Part shown: one piece after another, positions 51,101 to 61,400 of the stretch
How positions within the stretch are numbered: the stretch's first letter is position 1
How the letters are laid out: every line of letters starts with the position of its first letter
Origin: Macrophomina tecta
Taxonomy: Eukaryota; Ascomycota; Dothideomycetes; Botryosphaeriales; Botryosphaeriaceae
DNA length: 64,000 nt
Assembly (NCBI GenBank): GCA_024180945.1
Contig: JAKSGN010000042.1
Location: 283,567 to 347,566 of the forward strand
Reading direction: 5' to 3'
Program-made: the position numbers and the translations under genes
The notes under the pieces: generated by a model
Told to the model about the DNA's origin: nothing
The model's database searches: none
Seen by the model: only the letters and a program-made list of their open reading frames with translations

Positions 51101-51496
51101 ACGGAGAAGGGACAGCAGGCAGAGGATGAAAGGCGCAAGGCAAAGCGGACGATCAGGTACGACCGATATTCGGGGTGTTTTAGATGCGGGGCGCCGCAGA
51201 GCGTGTGTGATGGGTGGGAGAGCAACGACAGCGGCGGGTGGAGAAGGACGGGGCGGGAATGTCAGTACAGTGGAGTATTGTTGGGGGCATTGTACGGGAT
51301 CAAGCACGGGTACGGGGCAGTTTGGAGAAGGTGGTTGCAGCAGATAGTAGAGAATGGAGTAGATGCAGAGCAGGAGGAGAGTGTGGTCGGGTATTTAGGG
51401 CGAAAGCGGGATACGGCAGAGGTGGAGAGTAATAATTTAGTTTGGGAATTTTTATGGTTGGCGCGGCGGGTAGATAGCATAGGCGGGGAGGGGTGA
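47954..51496 (+). CDS. Telomere-linked helicase TLH-0, C-terminal part (recombinase-like plus RecQ)
   Basis: The native part starts about residue 55. Residues ~240-490 resemble a tyrosine recombinase core (MHITGGQPGRGPEILSIR; TRYHKGY; QAYRDIAIAIS; AGHTSHVAGIIYARG). A Q-rich linker is at ~340-375. The RecQ helicase has MPTGAGKS near 602, VVDECHVV near 692, LTATLP near 718, ATSALGMGIDIPD near 847 and QESGRAGRDG near 876. The RecQ zinc region follows (CRRIIMDEYF near 915, CDNC near 941), then a Glu/Arg coiled coil and two Cys clusters (CGVCK at 1031; CFRCGAPQSVC at 1075). This is the only copy here with all helicase motifs. It joins to the N-terminal part across one frameshift in a G run near 48098. 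Confidence 0.88.
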   Translation: MKSQPRRRRTSGIARAQGRAISRIAGMKAAAAAAAAAAAAAAGAAAAAGASGGSSGGGSRSNSRNDRTGQLGRSSLQWVNKMMDDFMVRGSDSPMQWWLDLRAYGMKIHFNTTAKGHVGWRNRDVLEYKNVSFSMAQFRGMVHRLAQTTAQVLVEDLLFCKSRREVPAVPWHSMHDDPTNGRRGWNFLQDQRNRFPVDGRSWLFEQIMQNGAVRRRFTRQGTASGLSREAALDWMGRVAAFKEKLLVLMHITGGQPGRGPEILSIRHSNTAEAGHRHIFIEDGMVVFVTRYHKGYALQGDVKIIHRYLPREVGELLVLYLWLILPFQQRMEVLMRGNPQEQMQGQQQQGQQQQRQQQQRQQQQRQQQQRQQQQRQMQNQKQKPPQLPPLSAHLWAPEPGGKRWTTERMRQAMKRETAAGLGHEITVQAYRDIAIAISRQWIRGPTAFRQDNGEGDDEGPQDEDDAAAAIADAQAGHTSHVAGIIYARGIMEQLGWVAERRQKFRACSIDWHRFLGFESTRQADEQYERDEQMDGKMISKKRKRCPFEDEADEERLNRRTRLRKMNAEEQLKQLVGKEAVFRSVQKPAMEAIKAGYSPVVAVMPTGAGKSVLFMLPAWAEPGGTTVVVVPLKSLRKDMRRRCKEAGVRCAVWGGRQQPDAESIVLVTPEAAVGEEFGTFLKRIRRTRQLDRIVVDECHVVLNDRVDFRKHLQRLGKLAGAETQMVLLTATLPPAEEGRLYKRMGWMADEVKMFRGSTVRKNVQYRVVGGKGSGRKEQEDLVTELVEQQLTASAEGKVVVYCKTKGEVERLVGAGRFVCEAFHADISDQRKDEVLEDFRAGRERVVVATSALGMGIDIPDIRLIVHAGEPRSMMDYGQESGRAGRDGRRSEAIVVRGGGGEVEDKLVEQYTDPASGQCRRIIMDEYFDGRRGRISCEDGEELCDNCGGDGERRGAEVEQAEREQIERGQMEKERIERERVEREQVEREKSREIFRRQEQQRARPYIRQAARAQEERQELEEVERQLRRWKRVCGVCKAVGWPAEHDVGDCMTEKGQQAEDERRKAKRTIRYDRYSGCFRCGAPQSVCDGWESNDSGGWRRTGRECQYSGVLLGALYGIKHGYGAVWRRWLQQIVENGVDAEQEESVVGYLGRKRDTAEVESNNLVWEFLWLARRVDSIGGEG

Positions 51497-51928
51497 TGTT
51501 AGGGAGCGTCGGTGGGGGGTAGTGGCGTTTAAGGGTGGGTGTAGGAGTGCAAGGGTAGGTGTGAGGGTTGGTGTAAGTTTAGGTTAAGATAGATTGATAT
51601 TGAGAGATCGAGCGCGCGCGTAAAGCAAAGAAGCCGAAGCACGGCGTACGAACGGTAAAAGCAGCGTAAAATAGATGTATGATAGGGAATAGGTGGTGGG
51701 AAAGCGCGGGGGGTGGGGAGGTAGGGTGGAGGGCGATGGGGGTTTTGTACGTTTAAAAAATCGGCAGATTTATAAGTATAAAAATTGGAGGATGGCGAGT
51801 TAGGTATTTATTAGAATAGAGAGCGCACAGGCATTATTTTACGGTATTAAAGAACGCAATAGCGTGGTTATTCGATAGTAGATTAAGCGGGGGCGATAAT
51901 AGAGGCGGAGGGTAGAGGGTAGTAATTT
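51497..51928 (+). other. CT-free 3' non-coding region of TLH-0
   Basis: No gene. G-rich, with no CT dinucleotide on the plus strand by eye, like the coding part, and rich in GGGT and AGGG runs. It ends where the LINE tail begins. Confidence 0.6.
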
Positions 51929-52712
51929 ATTTATTTATTTATTTAGTTTAACGTCCTTCTTGAGTCAGAGACTATCAAAGACGGGCTTTAGAAGCCGTTT
52001 CTAGTTATACATTTTCTAGAGGCTCCTTGTAAAAGAAGCATTCTAGGAGAGCACAAGGAATAGTAGACTTAAAAGCCAAACGAGAGGCAGGCCTCTAAGG
52101 AGATAGTATAAGAGAATAGTAATAGAAAACAAAGGAGTGTAAGCGTCGGACGTATTTAAACCCCGTCGGGCGTGTTGTTAAGAATCCACCGGCGCGTAGA
52201 TATCTTGGTTTTTCTAAGAAACTCAGCTGTTGCTTGAGCGCCTTTATTTGTAGTGAATAGGTCCGTAAGATTAAGAATAGGTTTCTCCAGAGCGTCTTTT
52301 ATAGAGAGCCTTTCAGCTCTATATAAATAACAGTCTAAGAGGAGATGTCTCGGTGTTTGCTTTGCCGTACCAGAGCAGTAGCATCTATCATCCTCTACAT
52401 GGTTAAAACGGTAGAGATAGGACTTGAAGTACCCGTGTCCAATCTTCAGCTGGTAGAAGGAGGAAGCTGTTTCCCTTACTGTAGTAGGGGCGATCAGCTT
52501 CCTCTTTATCTTCCAGGTAAATGCTTTACTGTAGGCTGAGCTGGGAACTGATAAGAGCTGGCTTTTCCACTCGTTGTAGAGAACTTCTTTTAGTTGCATT
52601 CCGTAGAATGCAACAGAAGTGTCTTCTGTTGTAGGGGGGATTAACGTTGCTTGTTTAGCAAGTCTGTCGGCCTCCTCATTTCCGTGCACGTTGACGTGCC
52701 CCGGAACCCAAA
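51929..52712 (-). mobile_element. 5'-truncated LINE between TLH-0 and unit 1
   Basis: Minus-strand LINE 3' end with an ATTTATTT-type tail at 51929, the same terminal sequence as the copy at 17896. Its truncated 5' end lies exactly at the start of the tandem helicase unit (AACCGAAAGG near 52711). Unlike both helicase neighbours it contains ordinary numbers of CT. Confidence 0.9.
52156..52712 (-). pseudogene. LINE RNase H end and zinc knuckle
   Basis: WVPGHVNVHGNEEADRLAKQ marks the end of RNase H; AFTWKIKRKL, ASSFYQLKIGHGYFKSYL and the cluster CYCSGTAKQTPRHLLLDC follow. The open frame extends upstream through the helicase unit start by chance. No polymerase domain is present. Confidence 0.87.
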
Positions 52713-52722
52713 CCGAAAGGAG

Positions 52723-52750
52723 TGAATCGACCGTTATAAGGGTCGATTCA
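52723..52750. repeat. lox-like inverted repeat, unit 1 first copy
   Basis: Perfect 10-bp arms TGAATCGACC and GGTCGATTCA around the 8-bp spacer GTTATAAG. Confidence 0.85.
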
Positions 52751-52770
52751 GGTCTAAACTCCGAAAGGAG

Positions 52771-52798
52771 TGAATCGACCGTTATAAGGGTCGATTCA
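52771..52798. repeat. lox-like inverted repeat, unit 1 second copy
   Basis: Same 10-8-10 structure as at 52723, 48 bp further on. It is followed by two GGTCGATT half-copies near 52855. Confidence 0.85.
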
Positions 52799-52818
52799 GG
52801 TCCCATACAAAATTAAGG

Positions 52819-52834
52819 TTTAGGGTTAGGGTTA
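52819..52834 (+). repeat. Short interstitial telomere-like tract, unit 1
   Basis: TTTAGGGTTAGGGTTA, just downstream of the inverted repeat. TTAGGG is the standard telomere repeat of filamentous ascomycetes. Confidence 0.75.
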
Positions 52835-53202
52835 CGAGTACGGTCGATTGAGTACGGTCGATTCAGAAAAAAGATGTCGGATTCGCGTTAAATTAAGATA
52901 TGTTGCAGAGCGCGGTTAGGCGATAAGAATTTTTGCGTATGACATGCCCGCCCGATCGCGTGTTCGAGCGTAATTTGGCAGTTGGGGTAAGTTAGGGTAA
53001 GGTTGATGGGGTAAGAGCGGCCTGAGCGCGGTAGTGGTTAAAGAGCGCGCATTCGCCGGGTAGGCACGCAGCGCGCGAACGTGCAGCAGGCGCCGAGTCA
53101 GAGAGTTAAGAGCAAGGGTTAAAGTAGTTAGTTCGATAGCAAAGGGTGGTTTCCCGCATCAACGCAGCGAAAGAATAAGCAGATAGCAGCGAAATAACGA
53201 GC

Positions 53203-56200
53203 ATGCAGCAAGCGCAAGTCAACATGGCCGAAACAGCGGAGTATTTTCATCATTAGGGTTAGGAGAATTTGGAGTCGTCGTGTGCAAGGAGTGCCGGCAC
53301 GCGGTGTGGCCGGATCAGGTGGCAGGGCATTTGCAGGGCAGACATCACGGCATCAGCGGAAAGAACGCAGAGGCGATCGCGGAGGAGGTCGTGGCGTTTG
53401 CCGGATTAATCAGGTCCCCCGGAGAATTTCAGGCGCCCGCAGGCATCGACAGGCCGATCCCGGAGTTGCCGTTGCATCAGGACGGGTTAATGTGCGAGTT
53501 ACAGCCCGACGGGTGCCGGTATATTTGCCGGGACAGAATGACGATGAAGAAGCATTGGCGCATCGAGCATCAGTGGTCGGCCGGCAGCCGAAAGGGCGGG
53601 TCGGGCAAGAGCAAGGGCGAGCGGGTCGAGAGGCGGTTTCAGGAAGCAGTGAGGCGGGTGCATTGTCAGCGATTTTTCACGAGCCGGCACGGATCGCAGT
53701 ATTTCGAGGTGCAGCAACCGGCAGAGGAAGAGAATGGAACGCGCGAAGACGGCAACGGCGGCAGCAACGATAGTAGCAGGGACACGTGGACGCGGGCGTG
53801 GCAGCAGATGCAGGCCCGGTTCGAGCAGGCCGAGAAGGAGGCAGCCGCCGTCGTTCAGGACGCCGAGAGGGATCAGGCGAACCCGTGGTTGGAGCGGACG
53901 CAGTGGCAGAAGTATTTGGCCGGCAAGAACCGCGAGGATTTGTCGCGGTGCATCGTCAAGCCGGGCGGCGAGGAGGACGAAAAGAAGAACAGACGATGGA
54001 AGCCCGCCGATAAGGAAAAAGACGATCCGAACGAGCCGATCGAGACGGCCGTGTGGCAGGCGATGGAGGACGTTGCCCGCATTAGTCAGGAGAGCGTGGC
54101 GAAGCGGGCGGGCGTGTCGATGCGGATGCAGGCGATCAGGACGGAGAAGCATCAGACCCGATATCAGCCGTTGCAGCCGTATATGGACGAGGAATCGATC
54201 AAGGACCGTGCCCGGTCGTGGGAGCAGGTGTTGATGTTTTTTATGCGGACGCAGCGGCAGCACGATTGGGACAGCCCGGCGTACAAATTCACCCGCAGTC
54301 AGTTCGAAGCATTCGTCAGATTGGTCGAAGAGGCAGAGCGGGAGGTAGAAGGAGGCGAAGATGGGGAAGAAAGTAACAAAGAAAACGAAGATAACGAGGA
54401 AGCAGAAGAGGAGGGAGAAGGGGAAGGCGACGAGGAAGAAAGCGAGACAAACAGCGAGAAGGACGAAGAAGTAGCGAAATTAACCCCGATTCAACGGGCA
54501 TGTTTAGATTTTTGCATCGAGTTGTGAATGTAATTCGTCGAGCGCAGTACGAGTGCGTTGGTATGCGCGCCGCCGTGTTAGGAAATCGACCCGACGGACA
54601 GCAGTTGGAGAGGCCCGGAGACATACGGGTCGATTTTATCGGCGTTGATCAGGTGGCGCATTTCATGGTCATTCGAAGGCATTCGAGGTAGCAACGCCGG
54701 CGGAGGAGAACGAGCATTTAAGCGCGAGCGCGAGGCCGTGTGATTTCGAGATAGTGGATACGAAAGCGGGGAGCGATAGAAGCGGCGAGCAGAGGCGCCC
54801 CGGCAGGAGCAGGTTGCAGTGGGTGAACAAGATGATGGACGATTTCATGGTCCGCGGCAGCGACAGCCCGATGCAGTGGTTTTTGGATTTGCGGGCGTAT
54901 GGTATGAAGATTCATTTCAACACAACGGCGAAAGGGCACGTCGGGGGGAGGGATAGAGATGTGTTGGAGTACAAGAACATATCGTTCAGCATGGCGCAGT
55001 TCCGCGGGATGGTACACGGTTTGGCGCAGACGACGGCGCAGGTGTTGGTCGAGGATTGTTGTTTTGCAAAAGCCGGCAGGAGGTGCCCGCGGTGCCGTGG
55101 CATTCGATGCATGACGACCCGACAAACGGCCGTCGAGGGTGGAATTTTTGCAGGATCAGCGCAACAGATTCCCCGTGGACGGGAGGTCGTGGTTGTTCGA
55201 GCAGATTATGCAGAACGGCGCGGTCAGAAAGCGGTTCACCCGGCAGGGGACGGCGTCGGGGTTGAGCCGCGAGGCGGTATCGGATTGGATGAGCCGGGTT
55301 GCGGCGTTTAAGGAAAAGTTATTGGTGTTGATGCACATAACGGGCGGGCAGCCGGCGAGAGGGCCGGAGATATTAAGTATCAGGCACAGCAACACGGCGG
55401 AGGCGGGGCACCGGCATATTTTCATCGAAGACGGGATGGTCGTGTTTGTTACGCGGTATCACAAGGGGTACGCGTTGCAGGGAGATGTCAAGATCATTCA
55501 CCGGTATTTACCGCGCGAGGTGGGCGAGTTGTTGGTGTGGTATTTGTGGTTGGTTTTGCCGTTTCAGCAGAGAATTGAGGTGTTGATACGAGGCAAGCAG
55601 CAGCAGGGGCAGCGGCAGGGGCAGCAGCAGGAGCAACAGCAGGAGCAACAGCAGGAGCAGCAGCAGGAGCAACAGCAGCAGGAGCAGGAGCAGTCGCCGC
55701 CGTTGTCCGCGCATTTATGGGCAGCCGAGCCCGGGGGCAAGAAGTGGACGACGGAGCGGATGAGACAGGCGATAAGCGGGGAACAGCGGCAGGGTTAGGG
55801 CGCTGGGAATCACGGTGCAGGCGTATCGTGATATCGCGATAGCAATCAGCAGGCAGTGGATCCGCGGGCCGACGGCGTTCAGGCAGGACGATGGAGAGGG
55901 AGACGATAGCGAGCAGCGGCAGGATGAGGACGGCATGGCGGCGGCGATCGCGGACGCGCAGGCAGGGCACACGTCGCACGTGGCGGGAATCGTATATGCG
56001 AGGGGAATCATGGAGCAGTTGGGGTGGGTGGCAGAACGAAGGCAGCAGTTCCGGGCGTGCAGCGTCGATTGGCACCGATTTTTAGGATTCGAACCGACGG
56101 GTCAGGCAGACGAGCGGAACGAGGCGGCGGATAGCAAGGCGACGAGCAAAAAGCGCAAGCGGTGCCCGTTCGAGGAGGAGGCGGAAGAGGAGCGGTTGGA

Positions 56201-58070
56201 TCGTTGGATCCGGTTAAACAAGATGAATGCCGAGGAACAGTTGCGGCAGTTGGTGGGTAAGGAGGCGGTTTTCCGCAGCGTGCAGGAGCCGGCATTGGAT
56301 GCGATCAAGGCAGGGCACAGCCCCGTGGTGGCAGTGATGCCGACGGGGGCGGGCAAGAGCGTGTTATTCACATTGCCGGCGTGGGCAGAACCCGGTGGCA
56401 CGACGGTAGTAGTGGTGCCGTTGGGAGGTCGTTGCGGAAGGATATGAAGCGGCGGTGCGATGAGGCAGGGGTGCGGTGCGCGGTATGGGGCGGCAGGCGG
56501 CAGGCGGATGCGGAGTCAAGTGTTGGTGACGCCGGAGGCGGCGGTGGGCGAGAGTTCGGGACGTTTTTAAAGCGCATCAGGCGGACGGGGCAGTTGGACC
56601 GTATCGTGGTGGACGAATGTCACGTCGTGTTGAACGATAGGGTGGATTTTCGGAAGCATTTGCAGCAGTTGGGCAGGATTGGCGGGAGTAGAGACGCAGA
56701 TGATATTATTAACGGCGACATTGCCGGCGGCGGAGAGCAGGTTGTATAAAAGGATGGGATGGAGGGCGGACGAGGTAAAGAAAAAAAAAAGAAAAAGAAA
56801 AGAAGATTAGGGGGTCGACGGTGCAGAAGAACGTGCGGTATCGGGTGGTTGGCAGGAAGGAGAGTAGTAGGAAGGAGCAGGAGGATTTGGTAGCGGAGTT
56901 AGTGGATCGGGAGTTGAGGGCGTCGGCGGAGGGGAAAGTAGTAGTTTATTGCAAGACGCGGGGGAGGTGGAGCGGTTGGCGAAAGCAGGCCGGTTCGCGT
57001 GCGAGGAATTCCGGGCAGACATGAGCGAGCGGCGAAAGGACGAGGTGTTGGAGGATTTCCGAGTGGGTAGAGAACGGGTGGTAGTGGCGACGAGCGCGTT
57101 GGGGATGGGGATCGATATACCGGGCATCAGGTTGATCGTGCACGCGGGCGAGCCGCGTAGCATGATGGATTACGGGCAGGAGAGCGGCAGGGCGGGGAGA
57201 GATGGCGGAAGAAGCGAGGCGGCCATCGTCAGAGGAGGATCAGGGTTAGGGTTCGTGGACGATGGGAGAGGGGAGGGAGACGACGAGTTAGTGAGGCGGT
57301 ACACGGACCCGGCGAATAGGCAGTGCCGGCGCATCATCATGGACGAGTATTTCGACGGCCGAACGGGGCGAACGGGGTGCGAGGAAGGGGAAGAACGGTG
57401 CGATAATTGCGGAGACAGGGAAGGAGGGGGGGACGAAGTAGAAGAAGGAGGGGGGGACGAAGTAGAAGAAGGAGAAGGGGGAAATGTAGATGAAGATATA
57501 GGAGGAATGGAGCAGCGGGCGGTAATCGAAGTAGTAGAAAAGAGAAGGCAAGCAGAGAGGGAGCAGGCAGAGAGGGAGCAGGTAGGGAGGGAGAGAGATA
57601 GAGCAGCGTTCCGCGGACAGGAGCGGCAGCGGGCACGGCCGTACGCGAGACAGACGGTGCGGGCGCAGGAAGAGAGGCAGGAGATGGAGAGAATGGAGTG
57701 GCAGTTACGGCGTTGGAGGGGTGTTTGCGGAGTGTGCAAGGCGGCAGGCCGGCCGGCAGAGCATGGGATTGGTGATTGCAGGTCGGAAGGAGGCCGGCGG
57801 GCGGAAGGGGAGAGGCGGGAGGCGGGCCGAAGGATTCGATACGACCGGTATTCCGGTTGTTTTGGTTGCGGGGCGCCGCAGAGCATGTGCGATAGGTGGG
57901 AGAGTAATGAGATGGGCGGGTGGAGGAGGACGGGGAGGGAATGTCAGTTCAGCGGGGTTTTGTTGGCGGCGGTATACGGGATTAAGCACGGGCACGAGGC
58001 GGTGTGGAGGAGGTGGTTGCAGAAGATAGCGGCGGAGGAGGGAGTAGTAGAGGCAAACCGAAAGGAGTGA
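53203..58070 (+). pseudogene. Helicase gene of unit 1, broken by many small indels
   Basis: Start corresponds to ATG 53203. A one-base loss near 53254 shifts the frame; open pieces remain at 53280-54527 (zinc finger to acidic region), 55139-55798 (recombinase-like segment), 55815-56447 (linker to Walker A) and 56949-58070 (last helicase motifs, zinc region, C-terminus). At 56780-56808 an A/G run replaces a short stretch. A TTAGGG-like insert lies at 57243-57253. The end (WRRWLQKIAAEEG) is close to the C-terminus of TLH-0, so this unit is nearly full length. Elsewhere it is almost identical to unit 2. Confidence 0.88.
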
Positions 58071-58095
58071 ATCGACCGTTATAAGGGTCGATTCA
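58068..58095. repeat. lox-like inverted repeat, unit 2
   Basis: Same arms TGAATCGACC and GGTCGATTCA and spacer GTTATAAG as in units 1 and 3. Confidence 0.85.
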
Positions 58096-58115
58096 GGTCC
58101 CATACAAAATTAAGG

Positions 58116-58131
58116 TTTAGGGTTAGGGTTA
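58116..58131 (+). repeat. Short interstitial telomere-like tract, unit 2
   Basis: TTTAGGGTTAGGGTTA at the same position relative to the unit start. Confidence 0.75.
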
Positions 58132-58499
58132 CGAGTACGGTCGATTGAGTACGGTCGATTCAGAAAAAAGATGTCGGATTCGCGTTAAATTAAGATATGT
58201 TGCAGAGCGCGGTTAGGCGATAAGAATTTTTGCGTATGACATGCCCGCCCGATCGCGTGTTCGAGCGTAATTTGGCAGTTGGGGTAAGTTAGGGTAAGGT
58301 TGATGGGGTAAGAGCGGCCCGAGCGCGGTAGTGGTTAAAGAGCGCGCATTCGCCGGGTAGGCACGCAGCGCGCGAACGTGCAGCAGGCGCCGAGTCAGAG
58401 AGTTAAGAGCAAGGGTTAAAGTAGTTAGTTCGATAGCAAAGGGTGGTTTCCTGCATCAACGCAGCGAAAGAATAAGCAGATAGCAGCGAAATAACGAGC

Positions 58500-61400
58500 A
58501 TGCAGCAAGCGCAAGTCAACATGGCCGAAACAGCGGAGTATTTTCATCATTTAGGGTTAGGAGAATTTGGAGTCGTCGTGTGCAAGGAGTGCCGGCACGC
58601 GGTGTGGCCGGATCAGGTGGCAGGGCATTTGCAGGGCAGACATCACGGCATCAGCGGAAAGAACGCAGAGGCGATCGCGGAGGAGGTCGTGGCGTTTGCC
58701 GGATTAATCAGGTCCCCCGGAGAATTTCAGGCGCCCGCAGGCATCGACAGGCCGATCCCGGAGTTGCCGTTGCATCAGGACGGGTTAATGTGCGAGTTAC
58801 AGCCCGACGGGTGCCGGTATATTTGCCGGGACAGAATGACGATGAAGAAGCATTGGCGCATCGAGCATCAGTGGTCGGCCGGCAGCCGAAAGGGCGGGTC
58901 GGGCAAGAGCAAGGGCGAGCGGGTCGAGAGGCGGTTTCAGGAAGCAGTGAGGCGGGTGCATTGTCAGCGATTTTTCACGAGCCGGCACGGATCGCAGTAT
59001 TTCGAGGTGCAGCAACCGGCAGAGGAAGAGAATGGAACGCGCGAAGACGGCAACGGCGGCAGCAACGATAGTAGCAGGGACACGTGGACGCGGGCGTGGC
59101 AGCAGATGCAGGCCCGGTTCGAGCAGGCCGAGAAGGAGGCAGCCGCCGTCGTTCAGGACGCCGAGAGGGATCAGGCGAACCCGTGGTTGGAGCGGACGCA
59201 GTGGCAGAAGTATTTGGCCGGCAAGAACCGCGAGGATTTGTCGCGGTGCATCGTCAAGCCGGGCGGCGAGGAGGACGAAAAGAAGAACAGACGATGGAAG
59301 CCCGCCGATAAGGAAAAAGACGATCCGAACGAGCCGATCGAGACGGCCGTGTGGCAGGCGATGGAGGACGTTGCCCGCATTAGTCAGGAGAGCGTGGCGA
59401 AGCGGGCGGGCGTGTCGATGCGGATGCAGGCGATCAGGACGGAGAAGCATCAGACCCGATATCAGCCGTTGCAGCCGTATATGGACGAGGAATCGATCAA
59501 GGACCGTGCCCGGTCGTGGGAGCAGGTGTTGATGTTTTTTATGCGGACGCAGCGGCAGCACGATTGGGACAGCCCGGCGTACAAATTCACCCGCAGTCAG
59601 TTCGAAGCATTCGTCAGATTGGTCGAAGAGGCAGAGCGGGAGGTAGAAGGAGGCGAAGATGGGGAAGAAAGTAACAAAGAAAACGAAGATAACGAGGAAG
59701 CAGAAGAGGAGGGAGAAGGGGAAGGCGACGAGGAAGAAAGCGAGACAAACGAGAAGGACGAAGAGAAGTGGCAAAAATTAACCCCGATTCAACGGGCATG
59801 TTTAGATTTTTGCATCGAGTTGTTGAATCAACGATTCGTCGAGCGCGAGTACGAGAGTGCGTTGGTATGCGCCGCCGCCGTGTTAGGAGTCGACCCGACG
59901 GACAACAGTTGGAGAGGCCCGGAGACATACGGGTCGATTTTATCGGCGTTGATCAAGGTGGCGCATTTCATGGTCATTCAGAAGGCATTCGAGGTAGCAA
60001 CGCCGGCGGAGGAGAACGAGCATTTTAGCGCGAGCGCGAGGCCGTGTGATTTCGAAGATAGTGGATACGAAAGCGGGGGAAGCAGTAGAAGCGGCGAGAG
60101 CAGCAGGCGCCCCGGCAGGAGCGGGTTGCAGTGGGTGAACAAGATGATGGACGATTTCATGGTCCGCGGCAGCGACAGCCCGATGCAGTGGTTTTTGGAT
60201 TTGCGGGCGTATGGTATGAAGATTCATTTCAACACAACGGCGAAAGGGCACGTCGGGTGGAGGGATAGAGATGTGTTGGAGTACAAGAACATATCGTTCA
60301 GCATGGCGCAGTTCCGCGGGATGGTACACGGTTTGGCGCAGACGACGGCGCAGGTGTTGGTCGAGGATTTGTTGTTTTGCAAAAGCCGGCGGGAGGTGCC
60401 CGCGGTGCCGTGGCATTCGATGCATGACGACCCGACAAACGGCCGTCGAGGGTGGAATTTTTTGCAGGATCAGCGCAACAGATTCCCCGTGGACGGGAGG
60501 TCGTGGTTGTTCGAGCAGATTATGCAGAACGGCGCGGTCAGAAAGCGGTTCACCCGGCAGGGGACGGCGTCGGGGTTGAGCCGCGAGGCGGTATCGGATT
60601 GGATGAGCCGGGTTGCGGCGTTTAAGGAAAAGTTATTGGTGTTGATGCACATAACGGGCGGGCAGCCGGCGAGAGGGCCGGAGATATTAAGCATCAGGCA
60701 CAGCAACACGGCGGAGGCGGGGCACCGGCATATTTTCATCGAAGACGGGATGGTCGTGTTTGTTACGCGGTATCACAAGGGGTACGCGTTGCAGGGAGAT
60801 GTCAAGATCATTCACCGGTATTTACCGCGCGAGGTGGGCGAGTTGTTGGTGTGGTATTTGTGGTTGGTTTTGCCGTTTCAGCAGAGAATTGAGGTGTTGA
60901 TACGAGGCAAGCAGCAGCAGGGGCAGCGGCAGGGGCAGCAGCAGGAGCAACAGCAGGAGCAACAGCAGGAGCAGCAGCAGGAGCAACAGCAGCAGGAGCA
61001 GGAGCAGTCGCCGCCGTTGTCCGCGCATTTATGGGCAGCCGAGCCCGGGGGCAAGAAGTGGACGACGGAGCGGATGAGACAGGCGATTAAGCGGGAGACA
61101 GCAGCGGGGTTAGGGCATGAAGTCACGGTGCGGGCGTATCGTGATATCGCGATAGCAATCAGCAGGCAGTGGATCCGCGGGCCGACGGCGTTCAGGCAGG
61201 ACGATGGAGAGGGAGACGATAGCGAGCAGCGGCAGGATGAGGACGGCATGGCGGCGGCGATCGCGGACGCGCAGGCAGGGCACACGTCGCACGTGGCGGG
61301 AATCGTATATGCGAGGGGAATCATGGAGCAGTTGGGGTGGGTGGCAGAACGAAGGCAGCAGTTCCGGGCGTGCAGCGTCGATTGGCACCGATTTTTAGGA

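Larger units (their letters stand above)
52713..58057 (+). repeat. Tandem helicase unit 1
   Basis: Begins with a 48-bp duplicated unit-start sequence (52713 and 52761), then a 5' region nearly identical to units 2 and 3. The helicase gene in it is broken by many small indels but runs further towards the C-terminus than unit 2. Direct orientation. Confidence 0.92.

Noticed and set aside
58797..59774. Long minus-strand ORFs opposite the helicase genes (also 49087-49998, 57170-57886, 63208-63972)
   Set aside because: They lie opposite clear helicase domains. Because CT is missing on the sense strand, CTA is missing too, so the antisense strand has no TAG stops; long antisense ORFs are a side effect.
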